Shown here: piece after piece, positions 1 through 8,391 of the stretch
Layout: each line of letters opens with the position of its first letter
Numbering within the stretch: position 1 is the first letter of the stretch
Source: CAMAVH01 sp964628235
GTDB taxonomy: Bacteria > Pseudomonadota > Alphaproteobacteria > SMXQ01
Direction of reading: 5' to 3'
Assembly (NCBI GenBank): GCA_964628235.1
Contig: CAZVLU010000005.1
Coordinates: 1 to 64,000, forward strand
Length of the DNA: 64,000 bases
Program-made: the position numbers and the translations under genes
Notes under the pieces: generated by a model
The model's input: the letters and a program-made list of their open reading frames with translations, nothing else
What the model was told of the DNA's origin: nothing
The model's database searches: none

Positions 1-226
1 CCTTCTCGCCGATATAGAGCATCGGCGCTTCGTCGCGCTCGCCCTCGCCGATCACCACGGTGCCTTCGATGGCGAGGCTGTTGAGCGCGGTGCGCATGGC
101 GTCCACCGCGGCTTGGTCCGCCGCCTTCTCGTCGCCGCGGCCCATCAAACGCGAGGCCGAGAGCGCCGCCGCTTCGGTCACGCGCACGGCTTCCAGCGCC
201 AAATTGCGGTCCATCATTTCAGACAT
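1..226 (-). CDS. glpX: Class II fructose-1,6-bisphosphatase GlpX (5' part only)
   Basis: Hydrolyses fructose-1,6-bisphosphate to fructose-6-phosphate in gluconeogenesis or the Calvin cycle. Only the first 75 codons are inside the window; the gene runs off the left edge. The N-terminus shows the GlpX pattern: a start MSEMMDRNLALEAVRVTEAA, then the SRLMGRGDEKAADQAAVDAM segment, then VIGEGERDEAPMLYIGE, which contains the family's metal- and phosphate-binding acidic residues. The ATG is at 226. It lies 64 bases downstream of the homoserine dehydrogenase stop on the same strand, so it is probably the last visible member of an aminotransferase-hom-glpX transcript. This order is common in alphaproteobacteria, often followed by recJ. 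Confidence 0.93.
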   Translation of the reverse strand, partial: MSEMMDRNLALEAVRVTEAAALSASRLMGRGDEKAADQAAVDAMRTALNSLAIEGTVVIGEGERDEAPMLYIGEK

Positions 227-290
227 TCGGTCGTCTCCAGTTTTTTATCGTTTGTAATGATCAGGCGCGGAGCTAACGATCAGCGCGCCG

Positions 291-1583
291 TCAGGGTTCC
301 TCGATGCGGATCATGCAAGGCGGCTCCGTCACCGTAGCCAGGGCGGCGATTTTGGCAAGCGCGCGCGCCATGTTTTCTTCGCGCGTTTCGTGCGTGACCA
401 GCACGATCGGCACCGTTTCGCCTGGCGAGCGGCCGCGTTGCAGCATGGATTCCAACGACACCTCGTTGTCGCGCAATATGGCTGTAACATCGGCGATCAC
501 GCCCGGCTTATCGACCACCATCAGGCGGATGTAATAAGCGCCGACATGGCTCGCCATCGGCGAGACGGCAAGATCGGCCAACCGGCTGGCCGGCACCGCG
601 AAGGTCGGCACCTTCGTGCCGCGCGCGATATCGACCAGATCGGCGACGATGGCCGAGGCGGTCGGACCGGCGCCGGCGCCCCTGCCCTCGAACACGTTGG
701 TCTCGGCGAAATCGGTTTCGGCGACGACGGCGTTGAACACGCCTTCGACATGGGCGATCGGCGTGCCGACCGGCACCAGGCAAGGATGCACGCGCTGCTC
801 GACGCCCTTGTCGGTCAGCCGCGCGAGGCCGAGCAATTTGATGCGATAGCCGAGCTCGTCGGCGAAGCGGATGTCATGCGCCGAGACGCGGCGGATGCCT
901 TCGACATGGACGCCGGCGAAATTGGTGCGGCAGCCGAAGGCGACGGCGGTCAGCACCGCCAGCTTGTGCGCCGTGTCGATGCCGTCGACGTCGAAGCTCG
1001 GATCGGCCTCGGCGTAGCCGAGTTTTTGCGCTTCGCTCAAAACTTCGCCGAAGTCGCGGCCCGTCGCGCGCATCGTCGTCAGGATGTAATTGCAGGTGCC
1101 GTTGAGGATGCCATAGACGCGCTTGACGCCATTGGCGGCCAAACCCTCGCGCAACGCCTTGATGATCGGGATGCCGCCGGCGACCGCCGCTTCATAAGCC
1201 AGCGTGACGCCTTTGGTTTCGGCCGCTTCGGCGAGCGCCGCGCCATGCAGCGCCAGCATCGCCTTGTTGGCGGTGACGACATGCTTTCCGCTGGCGATGG
1301 CTGCGTCGCAGGCTTGCTTGGCAGGGCCCTCGGAGCCGCCGATCACTTCGACGAACACGTCGATGCCCGGCGCTTTGGCCATGGCGACCGGATCGTCGAA
1401 CCATTGCATCCCGACAAGGTCGATATCGCGCTTGCGCGTCTTGTCGCGCGCCGAAACCGCGACGACTTGGATCGGCCGGCCGCAGCGCGCTTCGAGCAGC
1501 TTGCCCTTGGCGGCGAGAAGCTTAAGCGTTCCCGCGCCGACGGTGCCCAAACCGGCGACGGCGATGCGCAAAGGCTCGGACAT
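291..1583 (-). CDS. hom: Homoserine dehydrogenase
   Basis: Reduces aspartate semialdehyde to homoserine, the branch point to threonine and methionine; cytoplasmic. The 430-residue product has the N-terminal NAD(P)-binding glycine motif (AVAGLGTVGAGTL, about residues 9-21). The catalytic domain contains the family pattern NGTCNYILTTM and the GYAEADPSFDVDGIDTAHKLAVL segment. A C-terminal ACT domain (about 350-425, SHVGAYYIRLMVVDKPGVIADV onward) indicates feedback control by an amino acid, typically threonine. The ATG overlaps the stop of the upstream aminotransferase by one base, so the two are translationally coupled. Length is normal for the monofunctional enzyme. Confidence 0.96.
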   Translation of the reverse strand: MSEPLRIAVAGLGTVGAGTLKLLAAKGKLLEARCGRPIQVVAVSARDKTRKRDIDLVGMQWFDDPVAMAKAPGIDVFVEVIGGSEGPAKQACDAAIASGKHVVTANKAMLALHGAALAEAAETKGVTLAYEAAVAGGIPIIKALREGLAANGVKRVYGILNGTCNYILTTMRATGRDFGEVLSEAQKLGYAEADPSFDVDGIDTAHKLAVLTAVAFGCRTNFAGVHVEGIRRVSAHDIRFADELGYRIKLLGLARLTDKGVEQRVHPCLVPVGTPIAHVEGVFNAVVAETDFAETNVFEGRGAGAGPTASAIVADLVDIARGTKVPTFAVPASRLADLAVSPMASHVGAYYIRLMVVDKPGVIADVTAILRDNEVSLESMLQRGRSPGETVPIVLVTHETREENMARALAKIAALATVTEPPCMIRIEEP

Positions 1584-2803
1584 CAGGAGACCGCTCGCAG
1601 CTTCGGATCGGTGTCGAGGATGGTGTCGGCGGCGCGCAGGAAGGTCTTGATGTTCTTCGCCGCCTGACGGATGCGATGCTTGTTCTCGACCAGGGCGATG
1701 CGCACATGGTTATCGCCGTACTCGCCGAAGCCGATGCCGGGCGCCACGGCGACGCCGGCATGCTTGAGCAGCAGCTTGGAGAATTCCAGCGAGCCGAGAT
1801 GGGCGAAGGCCTTGGGGATCGGCGCCCAGGCGAACATCGTCGCTTCCGGCGACGGCACGTCCCAGCCGGCGGCCTTGAGGCTCTCGATCATCACGTCGCG
1901 GCGCTCGCGGTACAACGTGCGCACCGCTTCGACGCAATCTTGCGGGCCGTTGAGCGCGGCGGCGGCCGCCACCTGGATCGGCGTGAAAGCGCCGTAATCG
2001 AGGTAAGACTTGATATGCGCCAGGGCGGCGACCAGCGTCTTGTTGCCGGTGGCGAAGCCGATGCGCCAGCCTGGCATCGAGTAGGTCTTGCTCATCGAGG
2101 TGAACTCGATGGCGATGTCCTTGGCGCCGGGGATTTCGAGGATCGACGGCGGCTTGCGCTCGCCGAAATAGATTTCCGAGTAAGCCAGGTCGGAGATCAC
2201 GTAGATCTCATGCTTGCGACAGAACTCGACGATCGGGCGGTAGAAGTCGAGATCGACCACCATCGCCGTCGGGTTGGCCGGGAAGTTCAGCACGACGCAG
2301 AGCGGCTTGGGCACCGAATGTTTCACCGCGCGCTGCAGGCCTTCGAAGAAGTCGTAGCCCTCGCCGATCGGGATATGGCGCACGTTGGCGCCGGTGATGA
2401 TGAAGCCGTAAGGATGGATCGGATAGCTCGGGTTCGGCACCAGCACGACGTCGCCGGGCGCCACGATGGCGTTGGCGAGATTGGCCAAGCCCTCCTTGGA
2501 GCCGATAGTGACGATCGTCTCGCTGTTGGGATCGATGTCGACGTTGAAACGGCGCTTGTAGTAAGCGGCGTTGGCCTTGCGCAGGCCGGGAATGCCGCGC
2601 GACGCCGAATAGCGGTGGGCGCGCGGGTCCTTGGCGGCCTCGCACAGCTTGTCGATGATGTGCTGCGGCGTCGGCTGGTCGGGGTTCCCCATGCCGAAAT
2701 CGATGATGTCCTCGCCGGCGGCGCGGGCCTTGGCCTTCATCGCGTTCACTTCGGCGAAGACGTAGGGCGGGAGCCGTTTGATCCGGTAGAATTCTTCTTC
2801 CAT
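1583..2803 (-). CDS. Class I/II PLP aminotransferase (AlaC / LL-diaminopimelate aminotransferase type)
   Basis: A fold-type I PLP aminotransferase of 406 residues. The Schiff-base lysine is K239 in SMSKTYSMPGWRIGFATG, and the substrate carboxylate-binding arginine lies in the C-terminal HVRIALVENKHRIRQA segment. The N-terminal half (PPYVFAEVNAMKAKARAAGEDIIDFGMGNPD) matches the group annotated as glutamate-pyruvate aminotransferase AlaC or as LL-diaminopimelate aminotransferase. Residues visible here do not separate the two. It sits first in a transcript with hom and glpX, a placement common in alphaproteobacteria, which favours an amino-acid biosynthetic role. Substrate assignment is inference from family only. 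Confidence 0.88.
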   Translation of the reverse strand: MEEEFYRIKRLPPYVFAEVNAMKAKARAAGEDIIDFGMGNPDQPTPQHIIDKLCEAAKDPRAHRYSASRGIPGLRKANAAYYKRRFNVDIDPNSETIVTIGSKEGLANLANAIVAPGDVVLVPNPSYPIHPYGFIITGANVRHIPIGEGYDFFEGLQRAVKHSVPKPLCVVLNFPANPTAMVVDLDFYRPIVEFCRKHEIYVISDLAYSEIYFGERKPPSILEIPGAKDIAIEFTSMSKTYSMPGWRIGFATGNKTLVAALAHIKSYLDYGAFTPIQVAAAAALNGPQDCVEAVRTLYRERRDVMIESLKAAGWDVPSPEATMFAWAPIPKAFAHLGSLEFSKLLLKHAGVAVAPGIGFGEYGDNHVRIALVENKHRIRQAAKNIKTFLRAADTILDTDPKLRAVS

Positions 2804-2975
2804 GGCGAGGACGGGTCGATCCGTGGTTGGGGCGGCGCTGCAAGCGGGCGTCTATGTGTTTTTCACCGCCCCTTGTGGGCGGGCCAGCAGGAAACCGCAA
2901 TATTTATACCCGCCCCTTATAGAAAAGGACAGTGGCGGGAATAGGGCCAGGGCGGGTTCTTGCGCCAGTAAGCGC

Positions 2976-3866
2976 TTAATAATCCAGACTGACTTCGACC
3001 CGCCGCGCCAAAGCCGCATCGACCGCCCCGGCATTGCCGCTGCTGATGACCATATGGTTCATCGGCACGCCGAGCCGGGCAAGCTCCTGCGCCACTGCCT
3101 CGGCGCGCTGGCCGGCGACGCGGAAATTGGCGATCTGGGCATTGGCGGTGGCCGCCTGCCCCGAGGCGAAGCCGACGATCCGCAGGCTGCCGCCCTGCTC
3201 CTTGTAGCCGTCCGCCAGCATGCGCAGCGCCCGTTTGCCCTCGGCATCGAGGGCGGCCGAATTGTTGGCGAAAAACACCGTGGCGAACTGCGTCATCCCC
3301 AACGGAAAGGTCGCGCCGCTCGGCGTCGTCGGCACCGGCATCGGCGATTCACGCGCCTGGACGGGCTGTTGTGCCGGCTGGACCGGGGGCAAAGCGGCGG
3401 TTTGTTGGGGAAGCGGTTGGGGAGCCGCCGGGGCCGCGATGGGCGGACGCGCGACCGACGACGGTATCGGGACGGCGGCGGCCGGGGTCGGATCGACCGT
3501 TGCAGCGCCCGGACTCCCGCTTTCGGCATAGCGGGCGTTTTCGCGATCGGCCGCCAGGCCCGCAGCGACCTTGCCGCGCTCGGCCGCCGATGTGACCTGC
3601 GGCCGGTTCGGCACCGTCGCCAAGTTGGGATAGGGCTTGCCGGTGCCGGGCAAAGGCGTCGTTTGTCGGGCAGCCTGCTCCTGGGCCCGCTCCAGTTGCG
3701 CGTCGTCGTCTTCGAACAGGCCGGTGACGCCGCGATACCATTCGACCGGATTGACCGCATCCGGCACCGCCGAACAGGCCCCCAGGCCGCCCAGCAGCAA
3801 CAGCGCAGCACAAAAATTGCTGCACCTGCGAAGGAGGGTTTGCGGCTGTACCGGCGGGCGTGTCAT
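2976..3866 (-). CDS. Outer-membrane lipoprotein with OmpA-like C-terminal domain
   Basis: A 296-residue predicted lipoprotein. A hydrophobic segment (about 14-28) ends in a lipobox LGGLGAC with the acylated cysteine near residue 31. A long proline/alanine/glutamine-rich linker (about 90-190) follows, then a C-terminal OmpA-like peptidoglycan-binding domain. That domain shows the usual FFANNSAALDAEGKRALRMLADGY start and a terminal ARRVEVSLDY. Such proteins tether the outer membrane to the cell wall. The ATG is at 3866; the 160-base gap to divergent phaC must hold both promoters. The specific function is unknown. Confidence 0.82.
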   Translation of the reverse strand: MTRPPVQPQTLLRRCSNFCAALLLLGGLGACSAVPDAVNPVEWYRGVTGLFEDDDAQLERAQEQAARQTTPLPGTGKPYPNLATVPNRPQVTSAAERGKVAAGLAADRENARYAESGSPGAATVDPTPAAAVPIPSSVARPPIAAPAAPQPLPQQTAALPPVQPAQQPVQARESPMPVPTTPSGATFPLGMTQFATVFFANNSAALDAEGKRALRMLADGYKEQGGSLRIVGFASGQAATANAQIANFRVAGQRAEAVAQELARLGVPMNHMVISSGNAGAVDAALARRVEVSLDY

Positions 3867-4026
3867 GATGCTCTCGCACTCCTGCTATAGGGACCGGGCT
3901 ATCGGCTCGATCCTTGCGCGAGGAAAGGATTTTAAGTCCTTAGTTTTACGCGCAAAATGTCGGCGGGTTTGTAAAGTAATTCCGGCGGTGCGTAAAGCGC
4001 GCCGCAGACCGAAGGGATATACCAAG

Positions 4027-5859
4027 ATGAGCGATCCGAAGACTGCGAACAAGCCCGGCGAGACGCCCAAGCCAGCGGCGGCGCCAGCGATGGACCCGAC
4101 CCAGGTCGCCGCCCAGATGGGCGAGTTGGCCGCCAAAAGCCAGAAGCTCGTGCAGGACTTCTTCGCCCGCCAGCAGACCGAAGGCGCCGCGCCGCAATCG
4201 CTCGATCCGATGAATATCGGCAAAGCCTTCTTCGATCTCGGCCAGCGCATGATGGCCGACCCGGCCAAGATGTGGGAGGCCCAGGCCGCCCTGTGGAAGG
4301 GCTATCAGGACCTCTGGCTCGCCACCTGGCAGCGCGCCGCCGGCCAGACGCCCGCCGCGCCCGTCGCCGCGCCCGACAAGGGCGACCGCCGCTTCAAGGA
4401 CCCCGAGTGGGACGAGAATGCCGTCTTCGATTACATCAAGCAGTCCTATCTGCTGACCGCGCGCTGGCTGCGCGGCGTCGTCGAAGATGCCAACGAGGGC
4501 GTCGACGCCGAGACCGCCAAGAAGATCGATTTCTATACCCGCCAATTCATCGACGCCGCCTCGCCGAGCAACTTCGCCATGACCAACCCGCAGGTGCTGC
4601 GCGCCACGGTCGAAAGCGGCGGCCAGAACCTGCTCAACGGCCTGTCGAACATGCTCGACGACCTTGAGCGCGGCAACGGCAAGCTGGCGATCAAGATGAC
4701 CGATCCCAACGCCTTCAAGGTCGGCGAGAACCTCGCCGCCTCGCCCGGCAAGGTCGTCTTCCAGAACGACCTGATGCAGCTCATCCAATATGCGCCCTCG
4801 ACCGAGACGGTCGCCGAGCGCCCCTTGCTGATCATCCCGCCCTGGATCAACAAGTTCTACATCCTCGACATGCAGCCCAAGAACTCCTTCATCAAATGGG
4901 CGGTCGACCAGGGCCAGACGGTGTTCGTCATCTCCTGGGTCAACCCGGACGAGCGCCACGCGCAAAAGACCTTCGAGAGCTACATGGTCGAGGGCCCCCT
5001 CGCCGCCATCGCCGCCGTCTCCGAGGCGACCGGCGTCAAGGACGTCAACGTCGTCGGCTATTGCATCGGCGGCACCCTGCTCGCCGCGCTGCTCTCGGCC
5101 ATGGCGGCGCAGAAGGACAGCCGCGTCGCCAGCGCCACTTTCCTCACCACCATGACCGACTTCAAGGAGGCCGGCGAACTGTCGGTCTTCATCGACGAAG
5201 AACAGATCACCGCGCTCGAACAGAAGATGTCGAAGCACGGCTATCTCGAAGGCGCCGACATGGCCGGCACCTTCAACATGCTGCGCGCCAACGACCTGAT
5301 CTGGTCCTTCGTGGTGAACAACTACCTGCTCGGCAAGGACTCGATGCCGTTCGACCTGCTCTATTGGAACAGCGATTCGACGCGCATGCCGGCGCTGATG
5401 CACAGCTACTATCTGCGCAACATGTATCAGAAGAATCTGCTGGTGCAGAAAGGCGGCCTGACGCTGCTCGGCCAGCCGATCGATCTGACGACGATCAAGA
5501 CGCCGGTCTACATGCTGTCGACGCGCGAGGACCATATCGCGCCGTGGAAATCGACCTACGCCGCGACGCAGCTCTACAAAGGCCCGATCCGTTTCGTGCT
5601 GACCGCGAGCGGCCATATCGCCGGCGTGGTCAATCCGCCCGCCGCCAACAAATATAATTTCTGGACCAACGACAAGCTGCCGGCCGAACCCGATGCCTGG
5701 TTCGCCGGCGCCAAAGAGCAGCCCGGCTCCTGGTGGACCGACTGGATCAAATGGCTCGGCGCGTTCGCCGGCAAGCAAGTGCCGGCGCGCGTCCCCGGCA
5801 AGGGCGGCAAGCTGAAGGGCATCGAAGACGCGCCTGGCAGCTATGTGAAGGCGAAGTAG
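4027..5859 (+). CDS. phaC: Class I poly(3-hydroxyalkanoate) synthase
   Basis: Polymerises (R)-3-hydroxyacyl-CoA to polyhydroxyalkanoate at granule surfaces. The product is 610 residues, the usual class I length, with a proline/alanine-rich N-terminus. The catalytic triad is recognisable: Cys346 in the lipase-like box GYCIGG, Asp502 in STREDHIAPW and His530 in TASGHIAGVVNPP. The start at 4027 (MSDPKTANKPGE) was chosen because the upstream in-frame extension does not resemble any synthase. No phaA, phaB or phasin gene is adjacent, so precursor supply is encoded elsewhere. The gene stands alone between a divergent lipoprotein gene and a convergent sulfate-binding protein gene, with a terminator just downstream. 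Confidence 0.97.
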   Translation: MSDPKTANKPGETPKPAAAPAMDPTQVAAQMGELAAKSQKLVQDFFARQQTEGAAPQSLDPMNIGKAFFDLGQRMMADPAKMWEAQAALWKGYQDLWLATWQRAAGQTPAAPVAAPDKGDRRFKDPEWDENAVFDYIKQSYLLTARWLRGVVEDANEGVDAETAKKIDFYTRQFIDAASPSNFAMTNPQVLRATVESGGQNLLNGLSNMLDDLERGNGKLAIKMTDPNAFKVGENLAASPGKVVFQNDLMQLIQYAPSTETVAERPLLIIPPWINKFYILDMQPKNSFIKWAVDQGQTVFVISWVNPDERHAQKTFESYMVEGPLAAIAAVSEATGVKDVNVVGYCIGGTLLAALLSAMAAQKDSRVASATFLTTMTDFKEAGELSVFIDEEQITALEQKMSKHGYLEGADMAGTFNMLRANDLIWSFVVNNYLLGKDSMPFDLLYWNSDSTRMPALMHSYYLRNMYQKNLLVQKGGLTLLGQPIDLTTIKTPVYMLSTREDHIAPWKSTYAATQLYKGPIRFVLTASGHIAGVVNPPAANKYNFWTNDKLPAEPDAWFAGAKEQPGSWWTDWIKWLGAFAGKQVPARVPGKGGKLKGIEDAPGSYVKAK

Positions 5860-5895
5860 AGCTGAGGCAAAGGCAGATTTACCTCTTACCTCATA

Positions 5896-5926
5896 CGTCA
5901 TGGCCGGATTTAGTCCGGGCATGACG
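5896..5926. repeat. REP-like intergenic palindrome
   Basis: An imperfect inverted repeat with 13-base arms (CGTCATGGCCGGA and TCCGGGCATGACG, one mismatch) around a 5-base loop, lying just after phaC. Extragenic palindromes built on a GTCATGGCCGG core are widespread in Hyphomicrobiales genomes. I see only this copy in the window, so assignment as a dispersed repeat rests on resemblance, not on copy number. Confidence 0.5.
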
Positions 5927-5957
5927 ATTTTCGGTTGCCCGTCTTGAGGGACAAACA

Positions 5958-5988
5958 AAAAGGGCGCGAGATATTCTCGCGCCCTTTT
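5958..5988. terminator. Bidirectional rho-independent terminator between phaC and sbp
   Basis: A perfect 14-bp stem (arms 5958-5971 and 5975-5988, core GGGCGCGAGA) around a 3-base loop. It has an A-run on the left arm and a T-run on the right arm, so it can terminate both the rightward phaC transcript and the leftward cys/sbp transcript, whose stop is at 6006. Confidence 0.85.
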
Positions 5989-6005
5989 CGCTTCAGCGAA
6001 GCGGT

Positions 6006-7052
6006 TTAGCGCCGGCCTCGCGTGTAGATCTGGTCGAACACGCCGCCGTCGCCGAAGTGCTTCTTCTGCGTCGCCGGCCAGCCGCCGAAATCGGCGATGG
6101 TGACCAGATCGAGCTTGGGAAACTTGTCGGCGTAGCGCGCCGCCACCTCGGCATTGCGCGGGCGATAGAAGTTCTTGGCGACGATGTCCTGGCCCTCGGG
6201 CGTATAGAGGAACTTCAGGTAGGCTTCCGCCACCTCGCGGCTTTTCTTGCGCTCGACGTTGCGATCGACCACCGCGACCGACGGCTCGGCGAGAATCGAC
6301 AGGCTCGGCACGACGATATCGAACTTGCCGGTGCCTTCTTCGATTTGCGCCAGGAAGGCTTCGTTTTCCCAGGCGAGCAGCACGTCACCTTGGCCGCGCT
6401 GGGTGAAGGTGGTGGTCGAAGCGCGCGCGCCGCTATCGAGCACCAGCACGCGCTTGAACAGCTCGCCGACGAACTTCTTGGCCGCGTCTTCGCTGCCGCC
6501 ATGCTTCTTCTGGGCGAAGGCCCAGGCGGCAAGGTAGTTCCAGCGCGCGCCGCCTGAGGTTTTCGGGTTGGGCGTGATGACGCCGACGCCAGGCTTCAGC
6601 AGATCGTCCCAGTCTTTGATGCCCTTGGGATTGCCGGCGCGCACGAGGAACACGATGGTCGAAGTGTAAGGCGCGCTATTGTCCGGCAGGCGCTCCATCC
6701 AATTCTTGGCGATCGCGCCGCGCTCGGCGATAGCGTCGATGTCGGAGGCCAGCGCCAAAGTCACCACGTCGGCGGGCAAGCCTTCGACGACCGAACGGGC
6801 CTGACTGCCGGAACCACCGTGCGACTGGTTGATGGTGAGCTTCTGGCCGGTCTTGGCCGTCCAGTCGGCGATGAAGGCTTTGTTGATTTGCTGATAGAGC
6901 TCGCGCGTCGGATCGTAGGAGACGTTGAGCAATGTGGTCTGCGCGATGGCCGGCGCCGACAACGCCGACAGGGAAACAATGACGGCGGCAGATGCGTGAA
7001 CGAGCGCAATCGTTCGGAAACGCGCAAGGAAGCGAGAGATGTAGCGGAACAT
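6006..7052 (-). CDS. Sulfate/thiosulfate ABC transporter periplasmic binding protein
   Basis: Captures sulfate (or thiosulfate) in the periplasm. The 348-residue product has a signal peptide ending near AIAQT. The mature protein shows Sbp/CysP family blocks: LLNVSYDPTRELYQQINKAF, then GGSGSQARSVVEGLPADVVTLA with the anion-binding Ser/Gly/Arg region, then NPKTSGGARWNYLAAW, and near the end NFYRPRNAEVAARY. It lies 46 bases downstream of cysN on the same strand, ending the cysH-cysD-cysN unit, so co-regulation with sulfate activation is likely. The membrane and ATPase components (cysT/W/A) are not in the window. Whether it should be called Sbp or CysP cannot be decided here. Confidence 0.93.
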   Translation of the reverse strand: MFRYISRFLARFRTIALVHASAAVIVSLSALSAPAIAQTTLLNVSYDPTRELYQQINKAFIADWTAKTGQKLTINQSHGGSGSQARSVVEGLPADVVTLALASDIDAIAERGAIAKNWMERLPDNSAPYTSTIVFLVRAGNPKGIKDWDDLLKPGVGVITPNPKTSGGARWNYLAAWAFAQKKHGGSEDAAKKFVGELFKRVLVLDSGARASTTTFTQRGQGDVLLAWENEAFLAQIEEGTGKFDIVVPSLSILAEPSVAVVDRNVERKKSREVAEAYLKFLYTPEGQDIVAKNFYRPRNAEVAARYADKFPKLDLVTIADFGGWPATQKKHFGDGGVFDQIYTRGRR

Positions 7053-7098
7053 GCGTATCCTCCAGGCAGTATGTGCAAGCTGCTCGAGAGTCAGAGAA

Positions 7099-8391
7099 TC
7101 ACGCGGAGATCATGCCCGCGGCGACCGTGGCGTTGGTCTGGGCGTCGATCAGGATGAAAGCGCCCGTCGCGCGGTTCGCGGCATAATCGTCGTAAGGCAC
7201 TGGCGATTGCAGCATAACACGAACGCGCGCGATGTCGTTTCGGTTCAATTTCTCAGGCGACTCAATGCGTTCCTGAGTCACGACATCAAGCCGGTGGATG
7301 AGTTCCGCGACGCGCGCCGATAGAGTACGCGTGCCGAGACGCGCCAGATAGCGCCCGCGCGGATCGAACGGTTCGTCGGCGAACCAGCAAAGCATCGCCT
7401 CGAAACGATCCGCCACGCGCGGACGGCTGGCCTGATGCACCAGCAAATCGCCGCGCGCGATATCGATATCGTCGGCGACTTCCAGGCTGATGGATTTCGG
7501 CGCTCGCGCTTCTTCAAGCGGCCCGTCGAAGGTCGAAATGGCGGTCACCCGCGTCGCGCTGCCCGCCGGCAGAACGACGATCTCGTCGCCGACCATGAGG
7601 CTGCCGGTCTCGATGCGGCCTTGATAGAGCCGCTTCTGGCCGCCGCCCTCCTCGCGCACGCGCGCGACGAGTTGCACGGGAAAGCGCAGCGGCGACTCGC
7701 CGACATGGATCGCCGGCGGCAATTCCTCGAGCAAGCTCAGCAAGGTCGGACCCTGGTACCACGCCATCTTGGCGCTGGGGTTCACCACATTGTCGCCGAG
7801 CTTGGCCGACAACGGCACGATGCGCGGCGTAGCGATGCCGAGCGACGTGGCGAAACTGGTGATCGCGGCGGCCAGCTCGTCGAACTTGGCTTGCTCATAG
7901 CCGACCAAATCCATCTTGTTGATGGCGACCAGCAAATGCGGGATGCCGAGCAGATGGGCCAGCGTCAAATGCCTGCGGGTCTGCTCGATGACGCCCTTGC
8001 GCGCGTCGACCAGGATCACGGCGGCATCCGCCGTGCTGGCGCCGGTCACCATGTTGCGCGTGTATTGCTCATGACCAGGCGTGTCGGCGATGATGAACTT
8101 GCGGCGCGCCGTGGCGAAATAACGATAGGCGACGTCGATGGTGATGCCCTGCTCGCGCTCCGCCGTCAGGCCATCGGTCAGCAGCGACAGATCGACCGTG
8201 CCGTCGCCGCTTTTCAGCGCCGAACGCTCGAGCGCCGCGAGCTGGTCGTCGGGCACCGCTTTGGCGTCGAACAGGATGCGGCCGATCAGCGTGCTCTTGC
8301 CGTCATCGACGCTGCCCGCCGTGGTGAAGCGGAACATGCCGCCCTGGGCGGGAATATGATCGACACCCAGTGAAGTCGAAGAGGGGGGCAT
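7099..8391 (-). CDS. cysN: Sulfate adenylyltransferase large (GTPase) subunit CysN
   Basis: With CysD it makes adenosine 5'-phosphosulfate from ATP and sulfate, driven by GTP hydrolysis. The 430-residue product has EF-Tu-like GTPase motifs: P-loop TAGSVDDGKSTLIGR near the N-terminus, DTPGHEQYTRNMVTGAS (G3), and AINKMDLVGY (G4). Two beta-barrel domains follow. It lacks the fused C-terminal APS kinase (CysC) found in many rhizobial CysN/NodQ proteins. That is consistent with the adjacent reductase being of the APS-reducing type, which makes PAPS unnecessary. Start ATG at 8391, overlapping the cysD stop by one base. Confidence 0.96.
   Translation of the reverse strand: MPPSSTSLGVDHIPAQGGMFRFTTAGSVDDGKSTLIGRILFDAKAVPDDQLAALERSALKSGDGTVDLSLLTDGLTAEREQGITIDVAYRYFATARRKFIIADTPGHEQYTRNMVTGASTADAAVILVDARKGVIEQTRRHLTLAHLLGIPHLLVAINKMDLVGYEQAKFDELAAAITSFATSLGIATPRIVPLSAKLGDNVVNPSAKMAWYQGPTLLSLLEELPPAIHVGESPLRFPVQLVARVREEGGGQKRLYQGRIETGSLMVGDEIVVLPAGSATRVTAISTFDGPLEEARAPKSISLEVADDIDIARGDLLVHQASRPRVADRFEAMLCWFADEPFDPRGRYLARLGTRTLSARVAELIHRLDVVTQERIESPEKLNRNDIARVRVMLQSPVPYDDYAANRATGAFILIDAQTNATVAAGMISA

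Noticed and set aside
390..1667. Long open frame (425 codons) on the plus strand opposite hom
   Set aside because: It is the antisense shadow of a GC-rich gene: its translation is rich in arginine, histidine and aspartate with no domain, while the opposite strand encodes a clear homoserine dehydrogenase.
3946..5958. A 670-codon minus-strand frame opposite phaC
   Set aside because: Its composition (LRR, DRR, GGE runs) is that of a complement shadow, and phaC on the other strand has an intact catalytic triad.
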